DNA of 19,392 bases from Nitrospirota bacterium (GCA_016234155.1 JACRGZ010000130.1:1-19392), one strand, 5' to 3'. Numbered from the stretch's first letter, positions 1 to 7,440 are shown. Notes: generated by a model from the letters alone, not told the origin. Program-made: numbers and translations.

Positions 1-45
1 GAAAAGAGACAGATTAAGATGGAAAAGAAAAGCAATAAAAAATAA
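1..45 (+). CDS. possible C-terminal tail of an upstream gene
   Basis: Frame 1 is open from the window edge to a TAA at 43-45 and would encode a lysine-rich tail of 14 residues. It could be the end of a gene that starts outside the window, but 14 codons are too few to judge. The following 144 bases up to cobB show no convincing promoter or ribosome binding site. Confidence 0.2.
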   Translation, partial: EKRQIKMEKKSNKK

Positions 46-189
46 TTGGGTAAAAACTTTTTATAAAGAAATAGAATGTGGGGGAGACATTCCTGATCAA
101 TAATAAAGAATTTGACCCATAATTTAATCCCTGCCATTATCTCTATTCACCCTTTATCTTTCCCTTAAAGTCTTGTAAGATAGTCATCT

Positions 190-1602
190 ATGAAAGGATT
201 CATCATAGCTGCCGCGGCAAGCGGTGCAGGCAAGACCACTGTATCGATGGGGCTTATGGCCGCCTTTAGAAAGAGGGGGCTTATCTGCCAGCCCTTTAAA
301 GTAGGGCCCGATTTTATAGATCCAGGCTATCATAGCATTGTATGCGGAAGGCCGTCTATTAATCTTGATTCCTGGATGATGCCCCAAAGGTATGTTATTG
401 AGTCGTTCTGGAAGCATTCAGAGGGGGCCGATATGGCGATTATTGAGGGTGTGATGGGGCTGCTTGACGGTGGAGATGCAAGCAGCGCCGAAATTGCACG
501 AATATTGGATCTACCGGTTATCCTTGTCCTTGATGCCGGCGGTATGGCTGAGACAGCCGGGGCGATCCTGTATGGTCTTAAAAATTATGATAAAAGGCTC
601 AACATAGCCGGTGCAATATTAAATAGGGTCGGAAGCGATATTCATTACAAGATGATATCAGAGGCTATATCAGGGAGATGGGGGGCGGAACTATTCGGAT
701 ATATAAGAAAGGACGAGGCTATTGGCATTAAAGAAAGACACCTGGGCCTCGTTACTGCAATAGAGAACAGGCCCTCTGATGAGACCATTGAACAACTGAT
801 CCGGACAGTAGAAGAGGGGGTTGATCTTGACGCCATTCTAAAGGCTATTGAGATTAAGGGATCAGGGGGTAGGGTGCAGGGGGTAGGGTTTAGCAGTCAG
901 CAGATAGAAGATAGTGATCTAATCCCTACTCTCAGGCCCCGAGACCATACAAAGAAGGTAAGGCTTGCAATTGCATATGATGAGGCATTTTCATTCTACT
1001 ATCAGGACAACCTTGATATGCTGGAGGCCCGGGGGGCGGAGCTTTGCCGGTTTTCTCCATTAAAAGATCAAAGGCTCCCGGAGGGGATAGAAGGTATCTA
1101 TATAGGGGGAGGATATCCTGAGGTCTATGCAGAGATACTGGACAGAAATATCCCTATTAAGGAGGAGATAAGAACGCTGGCTGAGGATGGTCTTCCAATA
1201 TATGCTGAATGCGGTGGGATGATATATTTATCTCAAGGTATCCTTTCGGGGGACGGCATATTCTATAAAATGGCAGGGATAATTCCTAAAAGGGCCAGGA
1301 TGGAGAAGAAGCTGGAGGCAATAGGTTACAGGGAGGTAGAACTTTTAAAGGAGTGCATCCTTGGCAGAAAAGGAAATAAGATCAGGGGGCACGAGTTTCA
1401 TTATTCGAGACTTGAAGGGAACCCGCACGACTATAACGGTAAGAAGATCGAATACCTGTATCAGGTAACAGATAAAAGGGGGAGTATAAGCGTGGAAGGG
1501 TTTGGCTACAAAAATCTTGTTGCAAGCTATATCCATCTCCATTTTGCATCTAATATGGCGGTTGCGGAGAGGTTTGTTGAGGCGCTTAAGGGTAATCCTT
1601 AG
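190..1602 (+). CDS. cobB: cobyrinate a,c-diamide synthase
   Basis: ATP- and glutamine-dependent amidation of the a and c side chains of cobyrinic acid in cobalamin (B12) synthesis, in the cytoplasm; anaerobic-pathway homologues are named CbiA. The N-terminal half is a dethiobiotin-synthetase-like P-loop domain with ASGAGKTT at residues 10-17, followed by KVGPDFIDPGYH and the EGVMGLLDG segment. The C-terminal half is a glutamine amidotransferase domain with IGGGYPE, nucleophilic Cys341 in YAECGGM, and His449/His451 in SYIHLHF. Its 470 residues are normal for the family. The linker near residues 225-252 holds a Gly/Gln/Ser-rich insertion that looks dispensable. No strong Shine-Dalgarno precedes the ATG, but the next residues align at once with the family start. 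No other cobalamin gene is visible except a broken histidine phosphatase near 18.4 kb, which may be unrelated. Domain assignment is secure; cobyrinate rather than hydrogenobyrinate as substrate is inferred. Confidence 0.93.
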   Translation: MKGFIIAAAASGAGKTTVSMGLMAAFRKRGLICQPFKVGPDFIDPGYHSIVCGRPSINLDSWMMPQRYVIESFWKHSEGADMAIIEGVMGLLDGGDASSAEIARILDLPVILVLDAGGMAETAGAILYGLKNYDKRLNIAGAILNRVGSDIHYKMISEAISGRWGAELFGYIRKDEAIGIKERHLGLVTAIENRPSDETIEQLIRTVEEGVDLDAILKAIEIKGSGGRVQGVGFSSQQIEDSDLIPTLRPRDHTKKVRLAIAYDEAFSFYYQDNLDMLEARGAELCRFSPLKDQRLPEGIEGIYIGGGYPEVYAEILDRNIPIKEEIRTLAEDGLPIYAECGGMIYLSQGILSGDGIFYKMAGIIPKRARMEKKLEAIGYREVELLKECILGRKGNKIRGHEFHYSRLEGNPHDYNGKKIEYLYQVTDKRGSISVEGFGYKNLVASYIHLHFASNMAVAERFVEALKGNP

Positions 1603-1603
1603 T

Positions 1604-1654
1604 CAAGCCATATAGCGCCTAGTAAGGCCTAAGTGGCAGGCTTGGAAATTTTTT
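1604..1654 (+). terminator. possible terminator after cobB
   Basis: CAAGCC (1604-1609) can pair with GGCTTG (1639-1644). The loop holds a small inner GCCT/AGGC stem, and a run of six T follows at 1649-1654. It begins right after the cobB stop. The stem is weak and the loop long, so this is only a candidate. Confidence 0.35.
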
Positions 1655-1713
1655 GGTAAACTATTGATAATTGCAAAATAAAATCCTATGCACCTTAATA
1701 CGCTTAATTATAA

Positions 1714-1755
1714 CCCCCTCTCCCCCTTAAATGGGGAGAGGATAAAGGTGAGGGG
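1714..1755. repeat. palindromic C-rich/G-rich interspersed repeat
   Basis: CCTCTCCCC (1717-1725) and GGGGAGAGG (1733-1741) form a perfect 9-bp stem with a 7-nt loop, followed by a G-rich tail. The pattern of a C-run palindrome plus G-rich trailing segment resembles the elements at 7.15 kb and 9.84 kb, though the core differs. It is a REP-like intergenic element, here between cobB and the EF-Tu-like gene, ending about 25 nt before that gene's start. Confidence 0.6.
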
Positions 1756-1779
1756 AAGGTATTATATTGGAGGTTTACA

Positions 1780-2034
1780 ATGGAGATAAAGATAGGAAGG
1801 GTTACCCACTATTATACCCACCTTGGAGTGGCCGCTATTGATATTCTTGACGGGATCATCAGGGTAGGAGACACGATGCACATAAAGGGGCATACAACTG
1901 ATATGACACAGAAACTTGAATCTATTGAGGTCGAACACGAGCATATCGAGGAGGCGTCTGCAGGCCAGACAATAGGTGTAAAGGTGAAGGAGCATGTGAG
2001 GGAAAATGATATTGTCTACAAGGTAATCGAATAA
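1780..2034 (+). CDS. stand-alone EF-Tu domain-2-like protein
   Basis: An 84-residue protein that looks like a single translation-factor beta-barrel (domain 2 of EF-Tu, IF-2 or RF-3) with no GTPase domain. Visible signatures are IGRVTHYYTHLGVAAI at the start, the central VGDTMHIKG segment, the TTDMTQKLESIEVEH stretch, and the closing IGVKVKEHVRENDIVYKV. Proteins of this size are usually annotated as translation elongation factor-like and have no assigned function. GGAGG lies 7 nt before the ATG (1768-1772), supporting this start. It is monocistronic: a repeat lies upstream and an insertion-sequence relic downstream. The fold assignment is fairly sure; any role in translation is inference. Confidence 0.8.
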   Translation: MEIKIGRVTHYYTHLGVAAIDILDGIIRVGDTMHIKGHTTDMTQKLESIEVEHEHIEEASAGQTIGVKVKEHVRENDIVYKVIE

Positions 2035-2042
2035 TCTATATC

Positions 2043-2183
2043 TGAGCTGAGCTGAAAAAAGTGGACACCAAAGTCTGGTAAAATACAAAGACGGAGATGT
2101 TAAGATGGAGAGGGTACCGAGAGGGGTATACACGAAGGAATTTAGGTGTGAGCTTAGCGAATTTAGAAAACGTGGATTGACTA
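2043..2183 (+). mobile_element. relic of an IS3-type insertion sequence (left end)
   Basis: The segment starts with a tgagctgaaaaaagtggac-like end typical of IS3-family terminal repeats. A Shine-Dalgarno-like cggag and an ATG (2105) open what looks like the first codons of a transposase OrfA. Similarity stops at the pyrF 3' end, and no right end or orfB was found in the 1.2 kb beyond. It is a decayed left-end fragment. Confidence 0.55.
2105..2182 (+). pseudogene. IS3-family transposase OrfA, N-terminal fragment
   Basis: The first 13 codons read MERVPRGVYTKEF, matching the usual opening of IS3-family OrfA proteins (GVYTKEFREEAV...). The following residues diverge (RCELSEFRKRGLT), and the frame then enters sequence antisense to pyrF. 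The rest of the helix-turn-helix domain and all of OrfB are missing, so no transposase is made. Confidence 0.5.
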
Positions 2184-2921
2184 GATCGTTTTTAGTGCCT
2201 TGTCGATCTCTTCTGCTATTCTTTTAGCTACATCGAGTGGGTTCTTTGCCTGTCTAATGGGCCGTCCGACAACGATATAATCGGCTCCGTTTTTAATGGC
2301 GTCATAAGGCGTAACAATTCTTGCTTGATCATCATTTGATATTTGAGTCCAAGATGGGCGTATCCCCGGAACAACGACTATGAAATCCTTGCCGAACCTC
2401 TCTCTTACCGCCTTTACTTCCTTGCCAGAACAGACTACCCCTGAACAACCAGCTCTTTGAGCAAGTTCGGCCCTATGAAGTACTAGTTTAACGGGATCTT
2501 GTAATTCTTCTCTTATCCCGATTTCTTTTAGGTCTTCTTCTGAAAGGCTTGTTAATACTGTGATCGCTAAGACCTTAGTTCCGTTTCTTACGCTATCAAC
2601 AACTGCTATCAGCAATTTTGAGCCCTCATCGCAGTGGACTGTTATAAACTTAGCTTTGTGCATATGTGCCGCTTTTTGAGCCCCGCTAACGGTTTCGGGG
2701 ATGTCATGGAATTTCATATCAAGGAATATTTCGGCATGGGTTTCTTTGACAACGGTTTGTATTGCCAATGGGCCTTCACTAACAAAAAGCTCTAAACCTA
2801 TTTTAAAAAGCCCAACGTGATTTTTTAGCAAGGTGATATACTTTTTTGCCTCTTTTAAATTTGGAAAATCTAAGGGAAAGATTATGCGTTGATAAGGAAG
2901 GAGGGAATTATTTTTATGCAC
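2181..2921 (-). CDS. pyrF: orotidine 5'-phosphate decarboxylase
   Basis: Converts OMP to UMP, the last step of de novo pyrimidine synthesis. The 246-residue TIM barrel carries the catalytic set: Asp18 (FPLDFP), Lys40 (GLFKIGLE), and Asp68/Lys70/Asp73 in FLDMKFHDIPETV. The phosphate-binding VVGRPIRQAKNP segment is near the C-terminus. The start is GTG, supported by a strong AGAGGAGG about 6 nt upstream on the minus strand. The family length is normal. It stands alone, convergent with the insertion-sequence relic that touches its stop codon. Base use looks more AT-rich than in trpC or cobB, which could reflect separate ancestry, but this was judged by eye only. Confidence 0.95.
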   Translation of the reverse strand: MHKNNSLLPYQRIIFPLDFPNLKEAKKYITLLKNHVGLFKIGLELFVSEGPLAIQTVVKETHAEIFLDMKFHDIPETVSGAQKAAHMHKAKFITVHCDEGSKLLIAVVDSVRNGTKVLAITVLTSLSEEDLKEIGIREELQDPVKLVLHRAELAQRAGCSGVVCSGKEVKAVRERFGKDFIVVVPGIRPSWTQISNDDQARIVTPYDAIKNGADYIVVGRPIRQAKNPLDVAKRIAEEIDKALKTI

Positions 2922-2969
2922 AGTTGATTTCCTCCTCTATTCTTCCAAGAATTAACAAGGTCTCTTAAT

Positions 2970-2995
2970 ATTATACAGAAAATTTTTTTTGTCAA
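2970..2995 (-). promoter_or_regulatory. candidate pyrF promoter
   Basis: On the minus strand TTGACA (2990-2995) precedes TATAAT (2970-2975), about 50 nt upstream of the GTG start. Both hexamers match the sigma-70 consensus, but the spacer is only 14 nt. The true -10 may be shifted a few bases downstream, or this may be a weak promoter. Confidence 0.45.
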
Positions 2996-3345
2996 CGAAA
3001 ATCTTGTTTTGGAAAGAAATATATTTTAGATTTTTTGTGGAAAAACTAACTAACTAAAGTGTCGTCCGTGGTTGGCATGTTTCCTATATGCATAACATTT
3101 ACTTTCAAACTTATTCCACGAATGAATCTTATAACCGACCTATCAGGTTGTCAAGGTTTTTTCTGAATTTGTCACCCCCAGTTTCATGACAACCCCAAAC
3201 TAAGACCAGGGAATTCTGAATGTAGATTTGAGGGTAATAGCTTGTCCCAGTATCCCTAAGTTTTTTACCATATTTACATATGGTGCGGGGCATGGTATCT
3301 TGTGATTTAGCATTGCATGGAGAGTTTTTTCATGAAGGTTAAAAA
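2996..3345. other. intergenic stretch between pyrF and trpC
   Basis: About 350 AT-rich bases without a recognisable gene. A second TTGACA (3149-3154) with TATAAG (3128-3133), spaced 15 nt, points towards pyrF. The segment TGTCACCCCCAGTTTCATGACA near 3169-3190 has short inverted TGTCA ends and may be a mobile-element scar. A palindrome at 3267-3284 is listed separately. A six-codon ORF (3332-3352) overlaps the trpC start and contains no Trp codons. Confidence 0.5.
3267..3284. promoter_or_regulatory. 18-bp palindrome upstream of trpC
   Basis: ACCATAT (3267-3273) and ATATGGT (3278-3284) are perfect 7-nt arms around TTAC, about 60 nt before the trpC start. There is no following T-run, so a protein-binding operator is more likely than a terminator. 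It does not resemble the E. coli TrpR box. The regulator is unknown. Confidence 0.4.
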
Positions 3346-4119
3346 TTGTTAAATGAGATCTTAAGACATAAAAAAGAGGAGATCAGGGCGAAGAGATCTG
3401 CCGGGGCCCTCTCTGAATTAAAGGCAAGGATAAAGGATCATCCTGTAACTATACCATTCGGCGCTGCCATTTCAAAAGGGGATACCGTATCACTTATAGC
3501 CGAGGTGAAGAAGGCATCGCCATCAAAGGGGGTCATCAGGGAGGACTTTGATCCTGTTAAGATAGCTAGGATCTACGAAGAGTCTCTTGCCTCTGCCATC
3601 TCGGTCTTAACAGACAAGGCCTTTTTCCAAGGGGACCTGGAATATCTAACCTTGATCCGGGAGGCCGTTAAGGTCCCTCTCTTAAGAAAAGATTTTATAA
3701 TAGATGAATTCCAGATCTACGAAGCAAGGGCTTTTGGCGCTGATGCAATCCTCCTTATTGTTTCGATCCTGGACAAGACACAGCTTGACGAATATAAGCA
3801 CCTCGCATATGAGCTCGGCCTTGACTCGCTTATCGAGGTCCACACTGAAAAAGAGGTTGAAAAGGCCATCTACTCTGATGCAGATATTATTGGCATAAAC
3901 AACAGGGATCTTTCTACATTTGAGACAAACATAGATACAACAGCGCGACTGATAAAGCTGATTCCTGACGATAAGATTGTTGTCAGCGAAAGCGGGATAT
4001 CAACGAGGGATGACATATTGGCGCTAAAAGACCAGGGGGTGGATGCCGTCTTAATTGGTGAGACCCTGATGAAGAGCGACGATATAGGAAAAAAGATTAA
4101 GGAACTCCTAGGGAAATGA
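3346..4119 (+). CDS. trpC: indole-3-glycerol phosphate synthase
   Basis: Closes the indole ring from CdRP in tryptophan synthesis. The 257-residue TIM barrel has the expected active-site residues: Glu53 and Lys55 in IAEVKKASPSKG, Lys115 in LLRKDF, Glu164 in LIEVH, Asn185-Arg187 in INNRDL, and Ser216 in SESGI. The chosen start is TTG: the next residues (LNEILRHKKEEI) are the usual N-terminal helix, no in-frame ATG fits, and gaagg lies upstream. It overlaps trpF by 4 nt (ATGA), so the two are translationally coupled. The rest of the trp pathway is not here, so this is a split trp locus. Confidence 0.95.
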   Translation: MLNEILRHKKEEIRAKRSAGALSELKARIKDHPVTIPFGAAISKGDTVSLIAEVKKASPSKGVIREDFDPVKIARIYEESLASAISVLTDKAFFQGDLEYLTLIREAVKVPLLRKDFIIDEFQIYEARAFGADAILLIVSILDKTQLDEYKHLAYELGLDSLIEVHTEKEVEKAIYSDADIIGINNRDLSTFETNIDTTARLIKLIPDDKIVVSESGISTRDDILALKDQGVDAVLIGETLMKSDDIGKKIKELLGK

Positions 4120-4730
4120 TTAAGGTCAAGATCTGCGGCATTACTAATCTTGATGATGCAATGGCCGCTGTTGATTTCGGGGCCGATGCCATCGGATTTG
4201 TCTTCTACAAGGAAAGCCCAAGATATGTTGAGCCTTCCAAAGCAGGAGAGATCATAAAAAGGCTCCCCCCCTTTGTAAAAGCTGTGGGGGTCTTTGTAAA
4301 TGAAAAAGAACCAGAGATAAGAAGTGTTATTGAGAGTACAAGAATTGATATACTGCAACTCCATGGAGAAGAATTGCCAGGATTTTGTGTCCTGTTTAAT
4401 AAGCCTGTTATCAAGGCGATAAGGGTAAAAGAGAGAGAAAGCATCACCTGTCTTGCCAATTACAATGTCTCAGCCTTTCTTCTTGACAGCTATAACAGGA
4501 AAGGATATGGGGGGACGGGAGAAGGATTTGATCTTGATATAGCAGTTGAGGCGAAGATATATGGGAGGATCATCTTATCAGGCGGTCTTACACCAGAGAA
4601 TGTAATGGGTGCGATAGATAATGTCATGCCTTATGCGGTTGATGTGAGCAGCGGGGTTGAGGCATCTAAAGGAAAGAAAGACCATGACAAGATGAGGCTT
4701 TTTATCAAGAGGGCGAAAGAGGCAGGCTGA
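4116..4730 (+). CDS. trpF: phosphoribosylanthranilate isomerase
   Basis: Amadori isomerisation of PRA to CdRP, the step before TrpC. At 204 residues it is full length for a monofunctional TrpF. Cys7 sits in the KICGIT opening and Asp124 in FLLDS, the two general acid/base residues. GYGGTGEGFD, LSGGLTPENV and DVSSGVE form the phosphate-binding part. A weak AGGGAA just upstream and the ATGA overlap with trpC fix the start. Its last codons form one arm of a long inverted repeat with the intergenic sequence before lptG. Confidence 0.95.
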   Translation: MIKVKICGITNLDDAMAAVDFGADAIGFVFYKESPRYVEPSKAGEIIKRLPPFVKAVGVFVNEKEPEIRSVIESTRIDILQLHGEELPGFCVLFNKPVIKAIRVKERESITCLANYNVSAFLLDSYNRKGYGGTGEGFDLDIAVEAKIYGRIILSGGLTPENVMGAIDNVMPYAVDVSSGVEASKGKKDHDKMRLFIKRAKEAG

Positions 4731-4780
4731 GGCTAAGGCCGAGGATAAGTGTTTCCTAAACCTTAACCTTAACCTCAACC
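4725..4780 (-). terminator. 20-bp hairpin between convergent trpF and lptG
   Basis: Arms 4725-4744 and 4761-4780 pair over 20 positions around a 16-nt loop. Read as minus-strand RNA there are 15 Watson-Crick pairs, 4 G-U pairs and 1 mismatch. Read as plus-strand RNA, four positions become C-A mismatches. The structure therefore favours the lptG transcript, 11 nt after its stop. No U-tract follows, so it may be an RNA-end stabiliser or a Rho-assisted terminator rather than a classical intrinsic one. Confidence 0.5.
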
Positions 4781-4790
4781 TTCTTCTAGC

Positions 4791-5867
4791 TTATCTCATA
4801 GTCAAAAATAGATATCCCCCTAAGGCGAGAAATATCAGGTTTCCCGTCCAGGCCGCCAGGACAGGAGGGATAACGCCGCCATACCCCAATGATATTGCTA
4901 TAGAATGGACTATCCAGTAATTAAAACCTATGACCATGCTGACGCCGATGCTCTTTGCAATCCCGATGCCCCTGCTGTTCCTCAGGCCGAAGGAAACGCC
5001 GATCATGGCCATGATAAAATTTACCAGTGGAAAGGAGATCTTTTCGTGCAGATTGACTTTATACCTGCCGGGGCTGTATCCTCCCGACTCTAATCTTTCT
5101 ACATAGCTGGCCAGGTTTGAATACGTGGTATTGTCAGGGTCTATGTCTATCTTGCTGATTTCATCCGGTCTCCAATCAAGATTTATTGGCAGGGTCTCAA
5201 ATGGCAGGGTCTCAATTCCCCCATCCTCATGGAATCTCCGGCTTACCCCTGAAATCAGGACCCACCTGTTTTTTTCATAACTAAGCTCTTTTGCCTCAAC
5301 AATCTCAGAGATGGAAAACTTATCATCCAGCCTGTAGATAGCAATCCCGTACAGTCTGTTATTCTTATCTATTAACTGTATATTGAAGATTGAGTGATCT
5401 TTGCCGCGAAACCAGATCCTGTCCTGTCTGAAATATGCCCCCTTCGGTTTATTCTCTATAAGGACATCCTTGATAAACTCTGCCTTCTCATTTGCAGTCG
5501 GGATGGCTGTCAGGTTTAGATAGAGGAGCAGCAACGCGTAAAGCATGGAAAATAAAAACAAAGGCATGGATATCCTGTATACAGATATACCGCTCCCCTC
5601 CATGGCAACGATCTCATTGTTCCTGGAAAGGATACCAAAGGTGATAAGGATTGCTATCAGGAGGGCCGGCGGGGAGATAAGAGATATGACCTTAGGCAGC
5701 CTGAAGAGGAAATATTCAAGTACATCAAATAACCCGGCATCATGTTCTATGAAGTTCTTTATCTTGTCCAGGAATTCTATGGCCAGGTAAACAACTATTA
5801 ATCCCAAAAGGGCGAGAGAAAATATCTTTATATATTCCTTCAAGATATATCGATCCAGAATGAACAT
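4791..5867 (-). CDS. lptG: LPS export permease LptG (YjgP/YjgQ family)
   Basis: Inner-membrane subunit of the LptB2FG ABC transporter that extracts lipopolysaccharide for transport to the outer membrane. The 358 residues follow the family plan. The opening MFILDRYILKEY runs into a first membrane helix, and three helices lie in the first ~110 residues with the conserved NNEIVAMEGSGIS coupling segment. A periplasmic beta-jellyroll occupies roughly residues 125-260, and three C-terminal helices follow. It is the second gene of the pair after lptF (30-nt gap). The Shine-Dalgarno is weak. A 15-bp in-frame tandem duplication (5187-5216) gives a repeated ETLPF/ETLPI. LptG rather than LptF is assigned by order and by the shorter periplasmic part, so the two names could be swapped. 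Confidence 0.88.
   Translation of the reverse strand: MFILDRYILKEYIKIFSLALLGLIVVYLAIEFLDKIKNFIEHDAGLFDVLEYFLFRLPKVISLISPPALLIAILITFGILSRNNEIVAMEGSGISVYRISMPLFLFSMLYALLLLYLNLTAIPTANEKAEFIKDVLIENKPKGAYFRQDRIWFRGKDHSIFNIQLIDKNNRLYGIAIYRLDDKFSISEIVEAKELSYEKNRWVLISGVSRRFHEDGGIETLPFETLPINLDWRPDEISKIDIDPDNTTYSNLASYVERLESGGYSPGRYKVNLHEKISFPLVNFIMAMIGVSFGLRNSRGIGIAKSIGVSMVIGFNYWIVHSIAISLGYGGVIPPVLAAWTGNLIFLALGGYLFLTMR
5187..5216. repeat. 15-bp tandem duplication inside lptG
   Basis: tggcagggtctcaa(a/t) occurs twice in direct succession (5187-5201 and 5202-5216). It keeps the reading frame and adds five residues to the periplasmic domain of LptG. It is probably a recent slippage event. Confidence 0.75.
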
Positions 5868-5871
5868 AGGC

Positions 5872-5897
5872 CTAAAAGACCGGACTAAAAGACCGGA
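5872..5897. repeat. 13-bp tandem repeat at the lptF-lptG junction
   Basis: ctaaaagaccgga is present as two exact copies (5872-5884, 5885-5897) immediately after the lptF stop and before the lptG start. It lengthens the spacer to 30 nt and leaves lptG without a good ribosome binding site. Confidence 0.8.
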
Positions 5898-6992
5898 CTA
5901 GTTGTTCCCCCTTCCTGTCTTAACTACAAGATACAATGCAAGGACAATGAACACAATATTCGGAAGCCAGGCGCTATTAACCGGGGATAGCACTCCGCCT
6001 GAGGCGAGGGAGTCACCTAATATAATGAGCAGATAGTATGCGACGATCATAGCGATCCCGATAGTGAACCCACCAAGTCTTCCGGAATATCTGGAATATA
6101 TCCCCAGGGGGACACCGAGAAGCCCGAAGATTATAGATGCGAAGGGGAATGAAAGGTTCTTGTAATGTTCCTCAAGAAGCCTCAGGTATCTGCTATCTTT
6201 CCCGCCTGATTGGGCAATCTTCTTCTTTATCTCATCAACAGACGGTCTATCGGCCCCTCTCCCTTTCTTTAGCTCCTCTGTGAGGTCAAACTTAAGACTA
6301 TAGGTAGAAAAAACCACGCGCTGATAGATACTGTCATTCTTTCCCCTCTTATTTATGCTCCCATCCTTTAAAATAAATTCGATACGGTTTGAGGCCTGCT
6401 CAGTAATAATGACGCCCTCTCTTGCTGCTATAAGGCTGGGGTTATTCGGGTCCCTAATATCAGAAATGAATATACCTTGCATGCTCTGGGGCGCCGGCAT
6501 CTTGTCTATGTATATTACCATATTATTGATCAGGTCATTGAACTTACCCTCTTCCAGTCCTACGGTTATCTCCTTTTTCAAGATATTGAATGCGAGGTTC
6601 TTCATGGATCTTCCGCTCCATGGCTGCGCATAGAGGGATAGTATAGCTGTGGAAAGGTAGATGATTAGCGAAAATATACCCACTGGTATAAAAAGCCTGT
6701 ATGGAGATATCCCTGAGGCCCTTATTGCCATAATCTCCCTGTCCTGACTCAGCCTGTTAAAGGCAGCTATGGATGAGATAAGTACGGCCATCGGCAAGGT
6801 TAAGACCAGAAAGGATGGGGTTATATATAACAGGACCCTAAGAATCGTCAAAATATCGACGCCTTTATTGATAAGAAGGGACATCAGCCGTAATATCTGG
6901 TTAGTCAGAAAGATAAATATGAAGAGGATCAGGCTTAAATAGAATGGGGGAAGAAGCTCTCTAAAGATGTATCTGTCTATGATCCGGGTCAT
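5898..6992 (-). CDS. lptF: LPS export permease LptF (YjgP/YjgQ family)
   Basis: Partner of LptG in the LptB2FG lipopolysaccharide extractor of the inner membrane. The 364 residues begin MTRIIDRYIFRELLPPF and enter a membrane helix. QDREIMAIRASGIS is the cytoplasmic coupling-helix motif that contacts LptB. A periplasmic domain covers roughly residues 130-270, and three helices follow (around FPFASIIFGLLGVPLG, GIAMIVAYYLLIILG and the C-terminal IVFIVLALYLVV). It is first in the two-gene operon. No convincing Shine-Dalgarno precedes the ATG; short G/C hairpins lie just upstream. Confidence 0.9.
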   Translation of the reverse strand: MTRIIDRYIFRELLPPFYLSLILFIFIFLTNQILRLMSLLINKGVDILTILRVLLYITPSFLVLTLPMAVLISSIAAFNRLSQDREIMAIRASGISPYRLFIPVGIFSLIIYLSTAILSLYAQPWSGRSMKNLAFNILKKEITVGLEEGKFNDLINNMVIYIDKMPAPQSMQGIFISDIRDPNNPSLIAAREGVIITEQASNRIEFILKDGSINKRGKNDSIYQRVVFSTYSLKFDLTEELKKGRGADRPSVDEIKKKIAQSGGKDSRYLRLLEEHYKNLSFPFASIIFGLLGVPLGIYSRYSGRLGGFTIGIAMIVAYYLLIILGDSLASGGVLSPVNSAWLPNIVFIVLALYLVVKTGRGNN

Positions 6993-7150
6993 TTATTTAA
7001 AGGGGCTTGCGTCGCCCCCTCCACCGGCAAAGCCGGATGGAGCCTCCCCCTCAACGCTCGCTTTGCTCGCTGGGTAGACACCTAATACCAAGTTGCGATC
7101 AAAGTGATACTTTACAAACCAACGCCCCCGCCTCCAGCACCCCCTCAACG

Positions 7151-7218
7151 CCCCCTCTTATCCCCCTCTTTACTCAAAGAGGGGGAAGGGGGAGTTGCCC
7201 TTTGGAAAAGGGGGATTT
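7151..7218. repeat. REP-like palindromic element (CCCTTTGGAAAAGGG type)
   Basis: Two adjacent palindromes: CCCCCTCTTT/AAAGAGGGGG (7162-7171, 7176-7185, loop ACTC) and CCCTTT/AAAGGG (7198-7203, 7207-7212), followed by a GGATTT tail. It belongs with the element translated inside the PilV-like gene at 9.84 kb, which has the same CCCTTTGAAAAAGGG core and GGATTTT tail. Confidence 0.7.
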
Positions 7219-7233
7219 AGACTGCACCTTAGT

Positions 7234-7276
7234 ATAAGAAGCAGAAGCTACCCATGGGCTTGCTTCTGCTTCTTAT
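7234..7276. terminator. 15-bp perfect hairpin between divergent lptF and the pilin block
   Basis: ATAAGAAGCAGAAGC (7234-7248) and its exact complement (7262-7276) enclose a 13-nt loop containing the palindrome CCCATGGG. No T-run follows on either strand, and the neighbouring genes diverge from here, so it terminates no obvious transcript. It could be an insulator, a relic terminator or the core of a small mobile repeat. Confidence 0.5.
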
Positions 7277-7411
7277 CTTAAAGGGATATAACTATATCAC
7301 ATAGCCTGCATAGCGTCAAAAGCATGGCTGTTTTTGACATATTAGCAGGCAACCCTTTACACAATTCCTGGAGATCCCGGAGTCCAATCTTATTTAATTC
7401 TAATTATCTTC

Positions 7412-7440
7412 TTGAAATTATTATAAAATTTATATATTAT
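7412..7440 (+). promoter_or_regulatory. sigma-70-like promoter for the pseudopilin gene
   Basis: TTGAAA (7412-7417), a 17-nt spacer and TATTAT (7435-7440) in a very AT-rich region. Transcription would start near 7447, only a few bases before the TTG at 7455 and about 26 before the ATG at 7473, which favours the ATG as the real start. Confidence 0.55.

Noticed and set aside
190..1602. Reading the first gene as cobyric acid synthase (CobQ/CbiP)
   Set aside because: The GPDFIDPGYH segment, domain order and size fit the a,c-diamide synthase family.
2922..3345. Right end or remaining part of the IS3-type element
   Set aside because: No complement of the left-end sequence and no transposase-like translation were found in any frame.
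3332..3352. Six-codon leader peptide before trpC as an attenuator
   Set aside because: It contains no Trp codons and no terminator/antiterminator pair could be drawn.
7007..7237. 76-codon frame rich in Pro, Ser and Arg
   Set aside because: It only translates the repeat-rich intergenic gap.
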